From Bacillota bacterium (lineage in GTDB: Bacteria > Bacillota > Clostridia > Oscillospirales > Acutalibacteraceae), in contig JAEZGM010000022.1 of NCBI GenBank assembly GCA_023416955.1, positions 62,001-126,000 on the forward strand: 64,000 bases of DNA, given 5' to 3'. The notes below the pieces were generated by a model. That model worked only from the letters and a program-made list of their open reading frames with translations, was not told the DNA's origin and ran no database searches. Every line of letters starts with the position of its first letter. Within the stretch, counting starts at the first letter, position 1. Positions 1-7,943 of this stretch are shown one piece after another. The position numbers were made by a program, and so were the translations under genes.

Positions 1-104
1 AATATTTTTATTTTGATGACCAGTTGCCCCACATAGAAAAATGATCAGATTTTTCACGGGACTTTTCAATAGAATGTTAGTATCAGGGCAATCGCTTGCC
101 CGGG

Positions 105-133
105 TTGTATTTCCCGGAATTGAAAGATATAAT
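105..133 (+). promoter_or_regulatory. Sigma-A promoter for the HAD hydrolase gene
   Basis: TTGTAT (105-110) and TATAAT (128-133) are separated by 17 bases and lie about 35 bases upstream of the coding start. A GGGCAA/TTGCCC hairpin at 86-101 lies just before the -35 box; it has no T-run and no assigned role. Confidence 0.7.
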
Positions 134-169
134 AAAAATATATAATGATTGTAATAGATGGAGATCGGA

Positions 170-973
170 ATGATGAAATTTAACGGAGCGGTATTCTTTG
201 ACTTTGACGGAACTCTTGTGGACGGAGCCGAAAACATTTTAAAACCGACCGCGAAAACGAAGGAAGCGATTCAGCGCTTACAAGATAATCACTACCTGGT
301 GGGGCTTGCAACGGGCCGCGCAAAATTTTATGTCCCCCCTGCTGCGCTGCTGTTTGATGTATATGTTACTTCAAACGGAGCGGCGGCAGCGGCGGACGGC
401 ACATGTATCAGCAATCACTGTATTGAGCCGGAAGAATTAAAACGGGTCACAGCTGGGCTTGACCGTATCGGCATGAACTATGCTCTGGAAAATCAGGAGC
501 AATGTTTCGTCAAGGATCCAAAGGAACGGTATTATCTTGAAATGATGAGAAACTTCAATTTAGACGGTGAGAACTTTATTTTAATGGAAAACGCGGAATT
601 TGCTTTTCATCAGAACATCAATAAGCTGATGGTAACCTATGATGCTGAAGCAAAGCTGGAACAGTTCCGGCGCGAGTTCAGCAACGCTTACGACATTACC
701 GGTCAGCCGGGAAATCAAGCGTGTGATGTCGGCAAAAAGGGCATGTCAAAAGCCTTCGGTGTAAAAAAGGTTATGGAATTCTACGGGCTTGACGAAGCCG
801 ACACCTACGCATTCGGAGACGCGGACAACGATTATGAAATGTTCCGTACCGTCGGTTTCGGCATTGCGATGGAACGGCACACCGAAAAACTGGAGACTGT
901 GGCGCGCTATGTGACCGCAAGTGTAAAAGACGAGGGAATTCTAAAGGCGCTGGTTCATTTGGGTTTAATTTAA
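170..973 (+). CDS. HAD-superfamily (Cof-type) hydrolase
   Basis: Predicted Mg-dependent phosphatase of the Cof/YidA-like HAD subfamily, acting on sugar phosphates or nucleotides; the substrate cannot be read from sequence. Motif I is FDFDGTLVDG near the N-terminus and motif IV is GDADNDYEMF near the C-terminus, with a cap domain between them. The length of about 267 residues is normal. An ATG at 158 is also in frame, but GGAG at 160-163 sits 6 bases before the ATG at 170, so 170 is preferred. The gene stands alone behind its own promoter and is followed by a long hairpin. Function class is secure, substrate unknown. Confidence 0.85.
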   Translation: MMKFNGAVFFDFDGTLVDGAENILKPTAKTKEAIQRLQDNHYLVGLATGRAKFYVPPAALLFDVYVTSNGAAAAADGTCISNHCIEPEELKRVTAGLDRIGMNYALENQEQCFVKDPKERYYLEMMRNFNLDGENFILMENAEFAFHQNINKLMVTYDAEAKLEQFRREFSNAYDITGQPGNQACDVGKKGMSKAFGVKKVMEFYGLDEADTYAFGDADNDYEMFRTVGFGIAMERHTEKLETVARYVTASVKDEGILKALVHLGLI

Positions 974-1025
974 TCTAAATAATGCTATTTCAAAAAGAGC
1001 TGTTGCAAAATGATAAATATATACC

Positions 1026-1079
1026 AACAAAGAATGTGCTGCAAAATGAAAAAATTCATTTTGCAGCACATTCTTTGTT
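1026..1079. terminator. 25-bp perfect inverted repeat, bidirectional terminator
   Basis: Arms 1026-1050 and 1055-1079 are perfectly complementary around a 4-base A loop. It lies between two convergent genes, and its right arm overlaps the stop codon of the GNAT gene. A near copy of part of the left arm (TGTTGCAAAATGA) sits at 1001-1013. Confidence 0.7.
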
Positions 1080-1497
1080 ATGTGAGTATTGATTTTGCCA
1101 TTCCGGCGCCGGATTCCGCCGTGGGATTCTCCTCAAAGCCAAGCCCAAGATAAAACGGCTCCTTCCCTTTTGCCGCCGTCAGGTGAACAGTCACCCGCTC
1201 GCCCGGCTCCATGCCTGACCGGATATGGTCGAAGATACGGTCAATCATCGTGCGGGCAATGCCCTGCTTTTGATAAGCAGGCTCAACGACCACATCGGCA
1301 AGGTAAGCGGTGTATCCGCCGTCCCATAGGACGCGCGCCATCGCAATGGGGGTGCTCCCGTCCAGCACGGCGACCTGATAAGCCGTGTTTTGAAGCCCAA
1401 TGCGCGCCTGACGGATCGGAATTTCCCGCCAGCCGACAGAAGCACGCAGGCGATTGAAGTCCTCCGCCAAAATCTCGTTTACATACTGTAATTCCAT
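1078..1497 (-). CDS. GNAT-family N-acetyltransferase
   Basis: Predicted acetyl-CoA-dependent N-acetyltransferase of 139 residues, a typical single GNAT domain. The acetyl-CoA binding segment is visible around residues 73-90 (VVEPAYQKQGIARTMIDRI), matching the Q/R-x-x-G-x-G/A loop, and the usual late GLGFEENP motif is present. The acceptor is unknown. The gene lies immediately downstream of the Gfo/Idh oxidoreductase on the same strand, with 14 bases between them, so the two are probably co-transcribed. The stop codon lies inside a strong hairpin shared with the convergent HAD gene. Confidence 0.85.
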   Translation of the reverse strand: MELQYVNEILAEDFNRLRASVGWREIPIRQARIGLQNTAYQVAVLDGSTPIAMARVLWDGGYTAYLADVVVEPAYQKQGIARTMIDRIFDHIRSGMEPGERVTVHLTAAKGKEPFYLGLGFEENPTAESGAGMAKSILT

Positions 1498-1511
1498 ACA
1501 ATCACTCCAGA

Positions 1512-2489
1512 TTATTCAAACGGATAACGTACGCCCCATTCGGCGCGCAGGCCATCCATCATTTCCATGATTCTCATGGTTTCGTGATGCGGCATTTCCG
1601 CGCATTCCAGCTTTCCGTGCTCAATTGCACTTACTGCGGCACGCACCTCGTACTCGTAGCCGGTGAAGTCGAACGGAACCTTATAAACTTTGGGTTCTGA
1701 CTCCCCTTTTGGGTACACTTTGACTGCCTGCGGGTGGAAGAACGGTTCGACCTCAATACGGCCCTTGGTTCCGCTAATAACGCCGAGCTCGCGCATACTG
1801 CTAAGCATGGAGCAGTTCAGCACCGCCATTTTCCCGTCCTTATAAACAATCGTAATGCTGTCCTGCGCATCCACACCGCGTTCCGTTTTTACCGACGCGG
1901 AAGCAATGCGTTCCACTTCGGCACCGAAAAACAGCGACGCAAACGTAATAGGGTAAATACCAAGATCCAGCAGCGCGCCGCCCGCAAGCGCCGGCTCCAC
2001 CATGCGGTTGACATGGGTTAGCGCAACGCTGAAAGTTGAAGTGATGGTCAGAGGCTCGCCAATCTCACCGCTGCCGATAATCTCATTGATTTTTTGTACG
2101 AACGGCAGAAAGCGTGTCCAGACTGCTTCCGTGATGAACAGATGCTTGCTTTCTGCCAGATCAAACAGCTCTTTGGCCTGTTTGGCGTTTGCGGTAAAAG
2201 ATTTTTCACAAAGAACATTCTTTCCGTTTTCAAGGCAGAGCTTTGCATGCTCATAGTGATGGGAATGCGGCGAAGCGACATAAATCAGACCCGCGTCCGG
2301 GTCTTTGGCGAGTTCCTCATAAGAGCCGTAAGCCTTTTGAAAGCCGTATTTGTCCGCCAGCTTCTGTGCTCTGTCAAGATCGCGCGCCGCAATGGCATAG
2401 GGTGTGACCTCACTCATCTGTGACACGGTCTTTGCCATTGTTTCCGCGATATTACCCGCGCACAGAACGGAAAAATTCATTTTACTCAT
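1512..2489 (-). CDS. Gfo/Idh/MocA-family NAD(P)-dependent oxidoreductase
   Basis: A 325-residue dehydrogenase with an N-terminal Rossmann fold (FSVLCAGNIAETMAKTV) and a C-terminal alpha/beta domain. Family hallmarks include IYVASPHSHHYEHAKLCLENGKN and the CEKSFTANAKQAKEL segment containing the catalytic EKP-like lysine (here EKS). Such enzymes oxidise or reduce sugars, inositols or dihydrodiols; the substrate is not predictable here. A good Shine-Dalgarno sequence (AGGAGG on the minus strand) precedes the ATG. It is probably transcribed with the downstream GNAT gene. Confidence 0.87.
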   Translation of the reverse strand: MSKMNFSVLCAGNIAETMAKTVSQMSEVTPYAIAARDLDRAQKLADKYGFQKAYGSYEELAKDPDAGLIYVASPHSHHYEHAKLCLENGKNVLCEKSFTANAKQAKELFDLAESKHLFITEAVWTRFLPFVQKINEIIGSGEIGEPLTITSTFSVALTHVNRMVEPALAGGALLDLGIYPITFASLFFGAEVERIASASVKTERGVDAQDSITIVYKDGKMAVLNCSMLSSMRELGVISGTKGRIEVEPFFHPQAVKVYPKGESEPKVYKVPFDFTGYEYEVRAAVSAIEHGKLECAEMPHHETMRIMEMMDGLRAEWGVRYPFE

Positions 2490-2517
2490 TGTTTATCCTC
2501 CTTTTAGTTTGGTTTCG

Positions 2518-3555
2518 TTATAATTCACCTTTCAGGCGATTTAAATTCTGAAGGAAGGTATCCACAGCCTGAATCGGTGTAGCCCATGATGTGACGAGGC
2601 GGATCGCCGTAGAGCTCTCCACCGCCTTACCCCAAATTTCAAAGCCGTAGTCTTCCTGCAGCTTTGCAATCAGTTCATCCGGAAATACCGGAAAAATCTG
2701 ATTCGTGGGCGACTGCGTCAGAAAAGAATACCCGGCTTCAGAAATTCCTTTGCTCAAGCGCGATGCCATTTCGTTGGCGTGCGCGGCAAGCTCAAAATAC
2801 AGTCCGTCCTGAAAAAACGCTTCAAACTGAGCGCCAAGTATCATGCCCTTTGCTAGCATGGCGCCCCGCTGCTTGATGATATAGCGCAGTTCTTCTTTCA
2901 GTGCCGGGTTGCAAATGACCAGCGCTTCTCCGAACAGAGCGCCGTTTTTCGTGCCGCCGATGTAAAACGCATCCGTCAGCTTTGCAATATCCTTCATGGT
3001 CAAGTCGTTTTCCGCACAGGTCAGCGCCGAACCAAGGCGCGCGCCGTCCAGATAAAGATACAAACCGTATTCTTTACAGAAATGGCTCAGCGCCCCCAGC
3101 TCCGCTCTGGAATAGATTGTGCCGACTTCGGTGGAATCGGAAATGTAAACCAGCTTCGGCTTCACCATATGTTCATCGGGGTGTGCGTCCAATACGCTCT
3201 GAATTAGCGCGGGAGTTAGCTTTCCGTCCTGTGCCGGAGCGGTGACCACCTTATGCCCCGTCGCTTCGATCGCGCCGGTTTCATGCGTATTGATATGCCC
3301 GGAGACTGCTGCGACAGCCGCTTCATGAGGACGCAGAAAAGCAGAAATCGCCGTCAGGTTCGTCTGTGTTCCGCCTTCCAGAAAATGTACATCGGCGTCA
3401 GCACAGCCGGTTTCTTCACGGATCAACTCCGCCGCATGCGCACTGTACCTGTCGTTTCCATAGGCAATATTCTGTTCATTGCTTAAACCGGCAAGTGCAT
3501 TCAAAATCTGTGGATGTGCTCCCTCACTGTAATCATTTTTAAAGCTGTAAATCAT
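2518..3555 (-). CDS. Low-specificity L-threonine aldolase / beta-eliminating lyase
   Basis: PLP-dependent aldolase of fold type I, about 345 residues, predicted to cleave L-threonine or L-allo-threonine to glycine and acetaldehyde. Family features are the FKNDYSEGAHP N-terminus, HFLEGGTQTNLTAISAFL, the YLDGARLGSAL aspartate that binds the PLP nitrogen, and the lysine in FYIGGTKNGALFGEA that forms the Schiff base. An upstream in-frame start at 3624 would overlap alaX by about 70 bases. The ATG at 3555 overlaps the alaX TGA as ATGA, with a GGAGG upstream, so translational coupling and this start are preferred. Confidence 0.85.
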   Translation of the reverse strand: MIYSFKNDYSEGAHPQILNALAGLSNEQNIAYGNDRYSAHAAELIREETGCADADVHFLEGGTQTNLTAISAFLRPHEAAVAAVSGHINTHETGAIEATGHKVVTAPAQDGKLTPALIQSVLDAHPDEHMVKPKLVYISDSTEVGTIYSRAELGALSHFCKEYGLYLYLDGARLGSALTCAENDLTMKDIAKLTDAFYIGGTKNGALFGEALVICNPALKEELRYIIKQRGAMLAKGMILGAQFEAFFQDGLYFELAAHANEMASRLSKGISEAGYSFLTQSPTNQIFPVFPDELIAKLQEDYGFEIWGKAVESSTAIRLVTSWATPIQAVDTFLQNLNRLKGEL

Positions 3556-4733
3556 ATTGTATGTGAATCCTCCGCATTTTCTTTCATTTCCGATAAAAAC
3601 TGCCCGATTTCCTGCCGGGTGCATTTTACGGAACCCTGCACCAGTTCCCTGCTGCCGCCGCCCCGCCCGTTACAGCGCTGATTCAACTCTTTACCGAGCG
3701 GACGGACATCAAGGGCCGCGCTGCCCAGCGCATAATGGTAACCGTCGGCATCATTGCCGGAAAAAACCGCCGCGACACCGCCGCAGCGTTCGCACAGCAT
3801 CAGGCAGAACCGGCGCAGGTCGTTCGGAACCAACGATTCTTCAAAAAGGCAGATGTTTTTTGTTCCCAGAGCAACCGCAGCCGCTTTCGATGCAAAAATC
3901 TGTTCGCGCAGTGCCGCGGCTTCTGACTTCAGCGCTTTATTTTCCTCCAGAAGACGTTCCACCGCCGGGGCAACCTCCTCCGGCTTTGCGGAAAGCAGTA
4001 CCGACACCGCACCGACAGCGGCGGATTTTTCGCGATAATCCCCAATCGCGCGGCCGCCGCAGACCAGCGTAATGCGCATACCACCCTTGTAATGCTGCGC
4101 GGAGGTCAGCCGAATCAGTCCGATTTCCCCGGTGCGGGCAACGTGCGTACCGCAGCAGGCGCACACATCGCAACCCGGTACCGTCACAATGCGGATTGCG
4201 CCGTCAATTTCCTTTTTACTGCGGTAATTGAATTTTGCCAGTTCCTCCCGCGAAGGGTACTCAGCCTTCACCGGGAGGTCACGGAACACCGCTTCATTGA
4301 CCAGCTGTTCCACTGTTGCAATGTTCTCTTCTGTAAGCTTCCCGTTAAAATCGACGGTAACGACGCTTTCCCCAAGCCGAAATCCCACGTTATCGTAACC
4401 AAACAGCCGGTGCACAATGCCCGAAACGATGTGCTCCCCGGTATGCTGCTGCATACAGTCGAAACGGTGTTTCCAGTTCACGCCGCCCGTCACGGAGGAA
4501 CCCGCAGAAAGCGGCCTGTCCGTTGTATGCACGATCACTCCGCCGCGCTCATGTACATCGAGTACGTTTACGGTGTTGAGTACGCCGATATCCGCCGGCT
4601 GACCGCCGCCCTCCGGGTAAAACGCAGTGCGGTTCAGCACCACCTCATAATGCCCGTTCTTTGGGGAACATTCCAGCACGGTGGCATGAAATGTTCTCAT
4701 ATAAGGATTTTTCTCATATAATTTTTCCGTCAT
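3552..4733 (-). CDS. AlaX-type alanyl-tRNA editing protein with DHHA1 domain
   Basis: Trans-acting deacylase that should hydrolyse mischarged Ser-tRNA-Ala (or Gly-tRNA-Ala). The 393-residue length matches the long AlaX-L class: an AlaRS-like N-terminal domain, an editing core and a C-terminal DHHA1 segment rich in charged helix (about 250-300). Zinc-site motifs are visible: QQHTGEHIVSG (HxxxH) and CDVCACCGTHVARTGEIG (C-x3-H). The fragment GGGGSRELVQGS near the C-terminus matches the DHHA1 glycine-rich loop. It overlaps the downstream threonine aldolase gene by 4 bases; both use threonine/serine-like substrates, a suggestive but unproven link. Confidence 0.88.
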   Translation of the reverse strand: MTEKLYEKNPYMRTFHATVLECSPKNGHYEVVLNRTAFYPEGGGQPADIGVLNTVNVLDVHERGGVIVHTTDRPLSAGSSVTGGVNWKHRFDCMQQHTGEHIVSGIVHRLFGYDNVGFRLGESVVTVDFNGKLTEENIATVEQLVNEAVFRDLPVKAEYPSREELAKFNYRSKKEIDGAIRIVTVPGCDVCACCGTHVARTGEIGLIRLTSAQHYKGGMRITLVCGGRAIGDYREKSAAVGAVSVLLSAKPEEVAPAVERLLEENKALKSEAAALREQIFASKAAAVALGTKNICLFEESLVPNDLRRFCLMLCERCGGVAAVFSGNDADGYHYALGSAALDVRPLGKELNQRCNGRGGGSRELVQGSVKCTRQEIGQFLSEMKENAEDSHTI

Positions 4734-4778
4734 ATTGGAAGTTCCTGCTTTCTAAAAGAATATTATCGAATGTTATCG

Positions 4779-4971
4779 GCTTAGCCGCAAATTTGCGCCG
4801 GCGCGCAGTGCCGGAGGAGCCTCGCTCCGAAAGCAAATTTCCAATGGCTCAAACCCGCAGGTTTGACTGGTTTCCATACTTCCGCTAAGCCAAGAATTTG
4901 CGTCGGCGCGCAGCGCCGGAGGAGCCTCGCTCCGAAAGCAAATTCCCAATGGCTCAAACCCGCAGGTTTGA
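4779..4971 (-). repeat. Tandem 88-bp structured repeat in the alaX leader
   Basis: Two near-identical 88-bp copies (4779-4866 and 4884-4971) lie 105 bases apart in the predicted 5' leader of alaX. Read on the minus strand, each copy contains a CTCAAACC-TGCG-GGTTTGAG type hairpin (intact in the upstream copy, altered at one flank in the other), a GAGC-GAG-GCTC hairpin and a GC-rich palindrome inside an outer GAATTTGC/GCAAATTC pairing. The rest of the 320-base gap (4734-5053) holds a promoter and no supportable gene. Confidence 0.75.
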
Positions 4972-4975
4972 GCCT

Positions 4976-5003
4976 ATTATACCACAAAAAGCGGGCCAAA
5001 CAA
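4976..5003 (-). promoter_or_regulatory. Promoter upstream of the alaX leader repeats
   Basis: On the minus strand TTGTTT (4998-5003) and TATAAT (4976-4981) are spaced by 16 bases, with an extended TGG just before the -10 box. Transcription would enter the tandem repeats and give a leader of about 240 bases before alaX. Confidence 0.55.
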
Positions 5004-5053
5004 ATCCGTTTGACCCGTTTCTTTTCAATGCGTCTGCAAATTCGCCGCAGCCA

Positions 5054-5914
5054 TTACAAAATATTCTTTTTGGCGGACAGACGTACAACTGCCAAAACAT
5101 AAAACAGAGCCGCCACGCCGAGTAAAATCAGGATACTGGCCTGTACGCTTATTACTGTGCCGTTCCATTGGTATGTGATACCCATCATCCCCTCAAAGGA
5201 TTCGCGCGCTTTCGCGGGCGCTGACGCAAAGCTTTGAGAAACGGCCTGCTCCATCATAATCTTCCGGAACAATGAAGCGGCATAAGATACCGGAAAAATC
5301 TTAACAACAAGCTGTAACTGCCCGCTGAGCGCGCCGACAGGAATGTAAACACCCGTTAGAAAGCCAAGCAGCGTTCCGACGATGCTGCTGGCCACGCTGT
5401 ACGAACTCTGGGTTTTAAAAAACAGCACCATCAAAAAGCACATGGAGCCGGAGGAAGCCACCGAGACCGGAATCAGTGCCAGCAATTTTAGAATACTCCC
5501 GAAAGGAAGCAGTGCGCCGCCCCGCGCCACAATATACACTTCAGAAAATATCAGGGAAAACACAGTCATAATAATGCCGATAATTAATGCGCTGAATAAA
5601 TACCCGGCCGCGAGACGTGTACGGCGCACGGGAGAGGTATAAAAATCATATGAGATTTTCCGCGTGTGGTCGTCCACCATGGATCCCAGCGCGCCCATCG
5701 TCGTACTCATGCCGGTGATCGCAAGAATGCCCGCCATGATCCAGCTGTCCATCAAATTTTTGGCTCCGGGGATATCCTCGTTGCCCCGAATATAATTGTT
5801 GCCTAAAAAAAGAGCATAAACAGCGAACACGATCAGTACGGAAAGAAACGAAAAGAAAACCGCCGCGCGATCACGGAAATACAATCTAAGGTTGCGCAGA
5901 ATTAACTGGCTCAT
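5054..5914 (-). CDS. ABC-2 type transporter permease
   Basis: Membrane subunit of an ABC exporter, 286 residues with about six hydrophobic segments: 17-37, 60-80, 107-127, 137-160, 172-194 and 261-279. The layout fits the ABC-2/DrrB-like permease family used for drugs, lipids or polysaccharides. It overlaps the ATPase gene by 4 bases. The set LytTR-DUF3021-ATPase-permease forms one compact operon on the minus strand, which suggests a self-regulated efflux module responding to an envelope or peptide signal. Substrate unknown. Confidence 0.87.
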   Translation of the reverse strand: MSQLILRNLRLYFRDRAAVFFSFLSVLIVFAVYALFLGNNYIRGNEDIPGAKNLMDSWIMAGILAITGMSTTMGALGSMVDDHTRKISYDFYTSPVRRTRLAAGYLFSALIIGIIMTVFSLIFSEVYIVARGGALLPFGSILKLLALIPVSVASSGSMCFLMVLFFKTQSSYSVASSIVGTLLGFLTGVYIPVGALSGQLQLVVKIFPVSYAASLFRKIMMEQAVSQSFASAPAKARESFEGMMGITYQWNGTVISVQASILILLGVAALFYVLAVVRLSAKKNIL

Positions 5915-6825
5915 TCCCGAATCGCCTCCCCTGTAATCTGAACAAACACATCATCCATAGTGCCATTGTGCACTTCAAAATCGATGATTTCAGACCTGTA
6001 TTTTTCCAAAATCGGAAGCGCATCCATTGTATGTTTCAGCGTAATATACAGATGTCCCGCTTCCGGCGTGAACGGAATGCCGTCCGCCGTAAGCAGAGCA
6101 GACAAGGCTTCCTCATTGGCAGGATACAGATTCAGGGAATCCGCGGTATAATCTTTTTCAAGCTGCTCGGGCGTCCCTTTCGCGGCAATCAGTCCATTGT
6201 CGATTATCGTAATAGTATCCGCTTTTTCCGCTTCCTCCATATAATGCGTGGTGAGGAAAACCGTCATCCCGCTTTCGGACTGCAGCTGATGAACCGTATC
6301 CCATACATTCCTTCTGGTCTGGGGGTCAAGTCCGGTTGTGGGTTCATCCAGAAACAGTATTTTCGGCGTATGAACCAGAGCCCGGGCAATATCGGCCCGG
6401 CGTTTCTGCCCGCCGGAAAGTTCTCCGTATGGGCGGTCTAAAAATTCCGCAACATCCGCGGCGCGGGCTGCGTTTTCAATGGCTGCCTTCCGCTTCGCTC
6501 CTGCAATTCCGTAAAGGCTCGCCCGGACAAGCAGGTTCTCGCGCACTGTCAGAAGTTCATCCAGCAAATTATTCTGAAATACAACGCCGATGCGGGAGCG
6601 AATAGCCTCGTCATTTTTTCCGAGTGCTTTCCCATCGATTTCCGCCTGCCCGCCGTCCGGTTTCAGGAGCGTGCAGAGCATATCGATTGTAGTGGACTTT
6701 CCGGCGCCGTTCGGGCCGAGGAACGCGAAAAACGCGCCTTCCTCCACATAAAAATCAATGCCTTTCACCGCCAGAATATTGCCGTATGATTTTTTCAGTC
6801 CTTCAACTGTCAGAATTGGGCTCAA
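5911..6825 (-). CDS. ABC transporter ATP-binding protein (DrrA-like)
   Basis: ATPase of the exporter, 304 residues. Walker A is FLGPNGAGKSTTIDML (about 35-50), the signature is YGELSGGQKRRADIARAL (about 133-150), Walker B is ILFLDEPTTGLDP and the switch histidine lies in TTHYMEEAEKAD. The C-terminal extension of about 80 residues is of the DrrA type. The gene overlaps both neighbours by 4 bases, so it is translationally coupled to the DUF3021 gene and the permease. Confidence 0.93.
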   Translation of the reverse strand: MSPILTVEGLKKSYGNILAVKGIDFYVEEGAFFAFLGPNGAGKSTTIDMLCTLLKPDGGQAEIDGKALGKNDEAIRSRIGVVFQNNLLDELLTVRENLLVRASLYGIAGAKRKAAIENAARAADVAEFLDRPYGELSGGQKRRADIARALVHTPKILFLDEPTTGLDPQTRRNVWDTVHQLQSESGMTVFLTTHYMEEAEKADTITIIDNGLIAAKGTPEQLEKDYTADSLNLYPANEEALSALLTADGIPFTPEAGHLYITLKHTMDALPILEKYRSEIIDFEVHNGTMDDVFVQITGEAIRE

Positions 6826-7253
6826 CTTTCTTTTCCCCCTTTTTGAATATGATTTTGCATATCTTTGATTTTTTGATTAATGGCATCGGCATCCGCTTTG
6901 GTTTTAATCATCGCTATGCCGTAAACACAGAAATAAGTCACAATACAGATCAGTGCGACAATCAAAACGGTTTTCCAAGAAAGTGAAAAAAAATGAAACA
7001 GTGCGCCGATTGAAAACACGGTAATCAGCGAATCAACCAGATGCACGGATATCCCAAGCAATCTGCTTTTATACTCAAAATGATCGGTAATAAACATCAG
7101 CACTTCAGTAAGGCTTGTCATGCCGAAAATGACGAATACAGTCAAGGAATCCGGCTGGGTAAAAACACCAAGCTCAGCCATGAAAGAATAAATCAGCACG
7201 ACAGTGGTAAACGCGATACAGTCGTTTGTAAAGTAATTTTTAAAATCCGACAA
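6822..7253 (-). CDS. DUF3021 family membrane protein
   Basis: Small integral membrane protein, 143 residues with four predicted transmembrane segments (about 10-30, 38-56, 70-95 and 99-118) followed by a charged helical C-terminus. It matches the DUF3021 family, which is commonly encoded next to a LytTR regulator. From that genomic pairing it is likely to modulate the adjacent DNA-binding protein, holding it inactive at the membrane; this is inference. It starts 14 bases after the LytTR stop and overlaps the ATPase gene by 4 bases. Confidence 0.8.
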   Translation of the reverse strand: MSDFKNYFTNDCIAFTTVVLIYSFMAELGVFTQPDSLTVFVIFGMTSLTEVLMFITDHFEYKSRLLGISVHLVDSLITVFSIGALFHFFSLSWKTVLIVALICIVTYFCVYGIAMIKTKADADAINQKIKDMQNHIQKGGKES

Positions 7254-7267
7254 CTACCTCTCCCCTT

Positions 7268-7714
7268 TCAAAAATTGAGCCTTTCTTTCACCAGTTGAAC
7301 ATAATGCCGGTTAATAATCAGCTTTTCTCCGTTATACAATTTTGCTTCCAATTTTCCGTTCATCAGCGGTTTTACACACTCCAGCTGCATCAGGTTCAAA
7401 ATACAGGACTTGCTGATGCGGATAAAGTTTGTTTGCGCAAGCTGGCTTTCCAGCTCATAAATCCGCATTTCGCACTCGTAAACCTCTTTTTCACAGTAAA
7501 TAAAAGTCTTCTCATCAATGGATTCAAAATAAAAAATATGATCCATGGAAATGAAGTATTTGGAGCCATCTTTGATCCCCGTGACGGAAAAAGCGTAAAG
7601 GCGCATCTGCGCAATCAGGTCTTCCAGGCGTTTGTCCATTACCCCGCAGCGCACTGTAATTTCCACATCCTGATATTCGGGGGACTGGTCAATAACAAGC
7701 TTCAATGGTGCCAC
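7268..7714 (-). CDS. LytTR-family DNA-binding regulator
   Basis: Single-domain transcription factor of about 148 residues. The N-terminal 45 residues are a short linker; the rest is a LytTR domain seen in HIFYFESIDEKTFIYCEKE, LAQTNFIRISKSCILNLM and LIINRHYVQLVKERL. No receiver domain is present. The family binds paired 9-bp direct repeats and often autoregulates. Start choice is uncertain: GTG at 7714 has a Shine-Dalgarno that is too close, while TTG at 7705 has AAGG 11 bases upstream. It is the first gene of the efflux operon and lies back to back with hppA. Confidence 0.85.
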   Translation of the reverse strand: MAPLKLVIDQSPEYQDVEITVRCGVMDKRLEDLIAQMRLYAFSVTGIKDGSKYFISMDHIFYFESIDEKTFIYCEKEVYECEMRIYELESQLAQTNFIRISKSCILNLMQLECVKPLMNGKLEAKLYNGEKLIINRHYVQLVKERLNF

Positions 7715-7899
7715 AACCTTTTCTGTGAAATTCCCTTGCTTTTAGAATATCATTCGGAATAAAAAAATACAATGCATCAGCGGCAACCTGCACACAGCCC
7801 TGGTAAGATGCATTATAAATATTTGAATTAAGATATTATTCATAATAATTTTAAACAAATATTGTATTTTTTAATATTTATTTACAATGTATTTAGTGC

Positions 7900-7905
7900 T
7901 ATAAT
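7900..7905 (+). promoter_or_regulatory. Extended -10 promoter of hppA
   Basis: TATAAT at 7900-7905 is preceded by TGC, an extended -10. No good -35 lies at 17 bases. The region 7715-7943 is AT-rich and also serves as the divergent control region for the LytTR gene. AGGGG at 7931-7935 is the hppA Shine-Dalgarno. Confidence 0.55.
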
Positions 7906-7943
7906 CCATAATAATATATTACACTAAACAAGGGGATGAAAAA

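Noticed and set aside
4781..4999. Minus-strand open frame of 72 codons with internal peptide repeats
   Set aside because: It starts at a TTG inside the promoter spacer and reads through the two 88-bp DNA repeats; the peptide repeat is a by-product of the DNA repeat.
4734..5010. T-box riboswitch controlling alaX
   Set aside because: There is no AGGGTGGNACC-type motif and no terminator after the repeats, so tRNA sensing is not supported.
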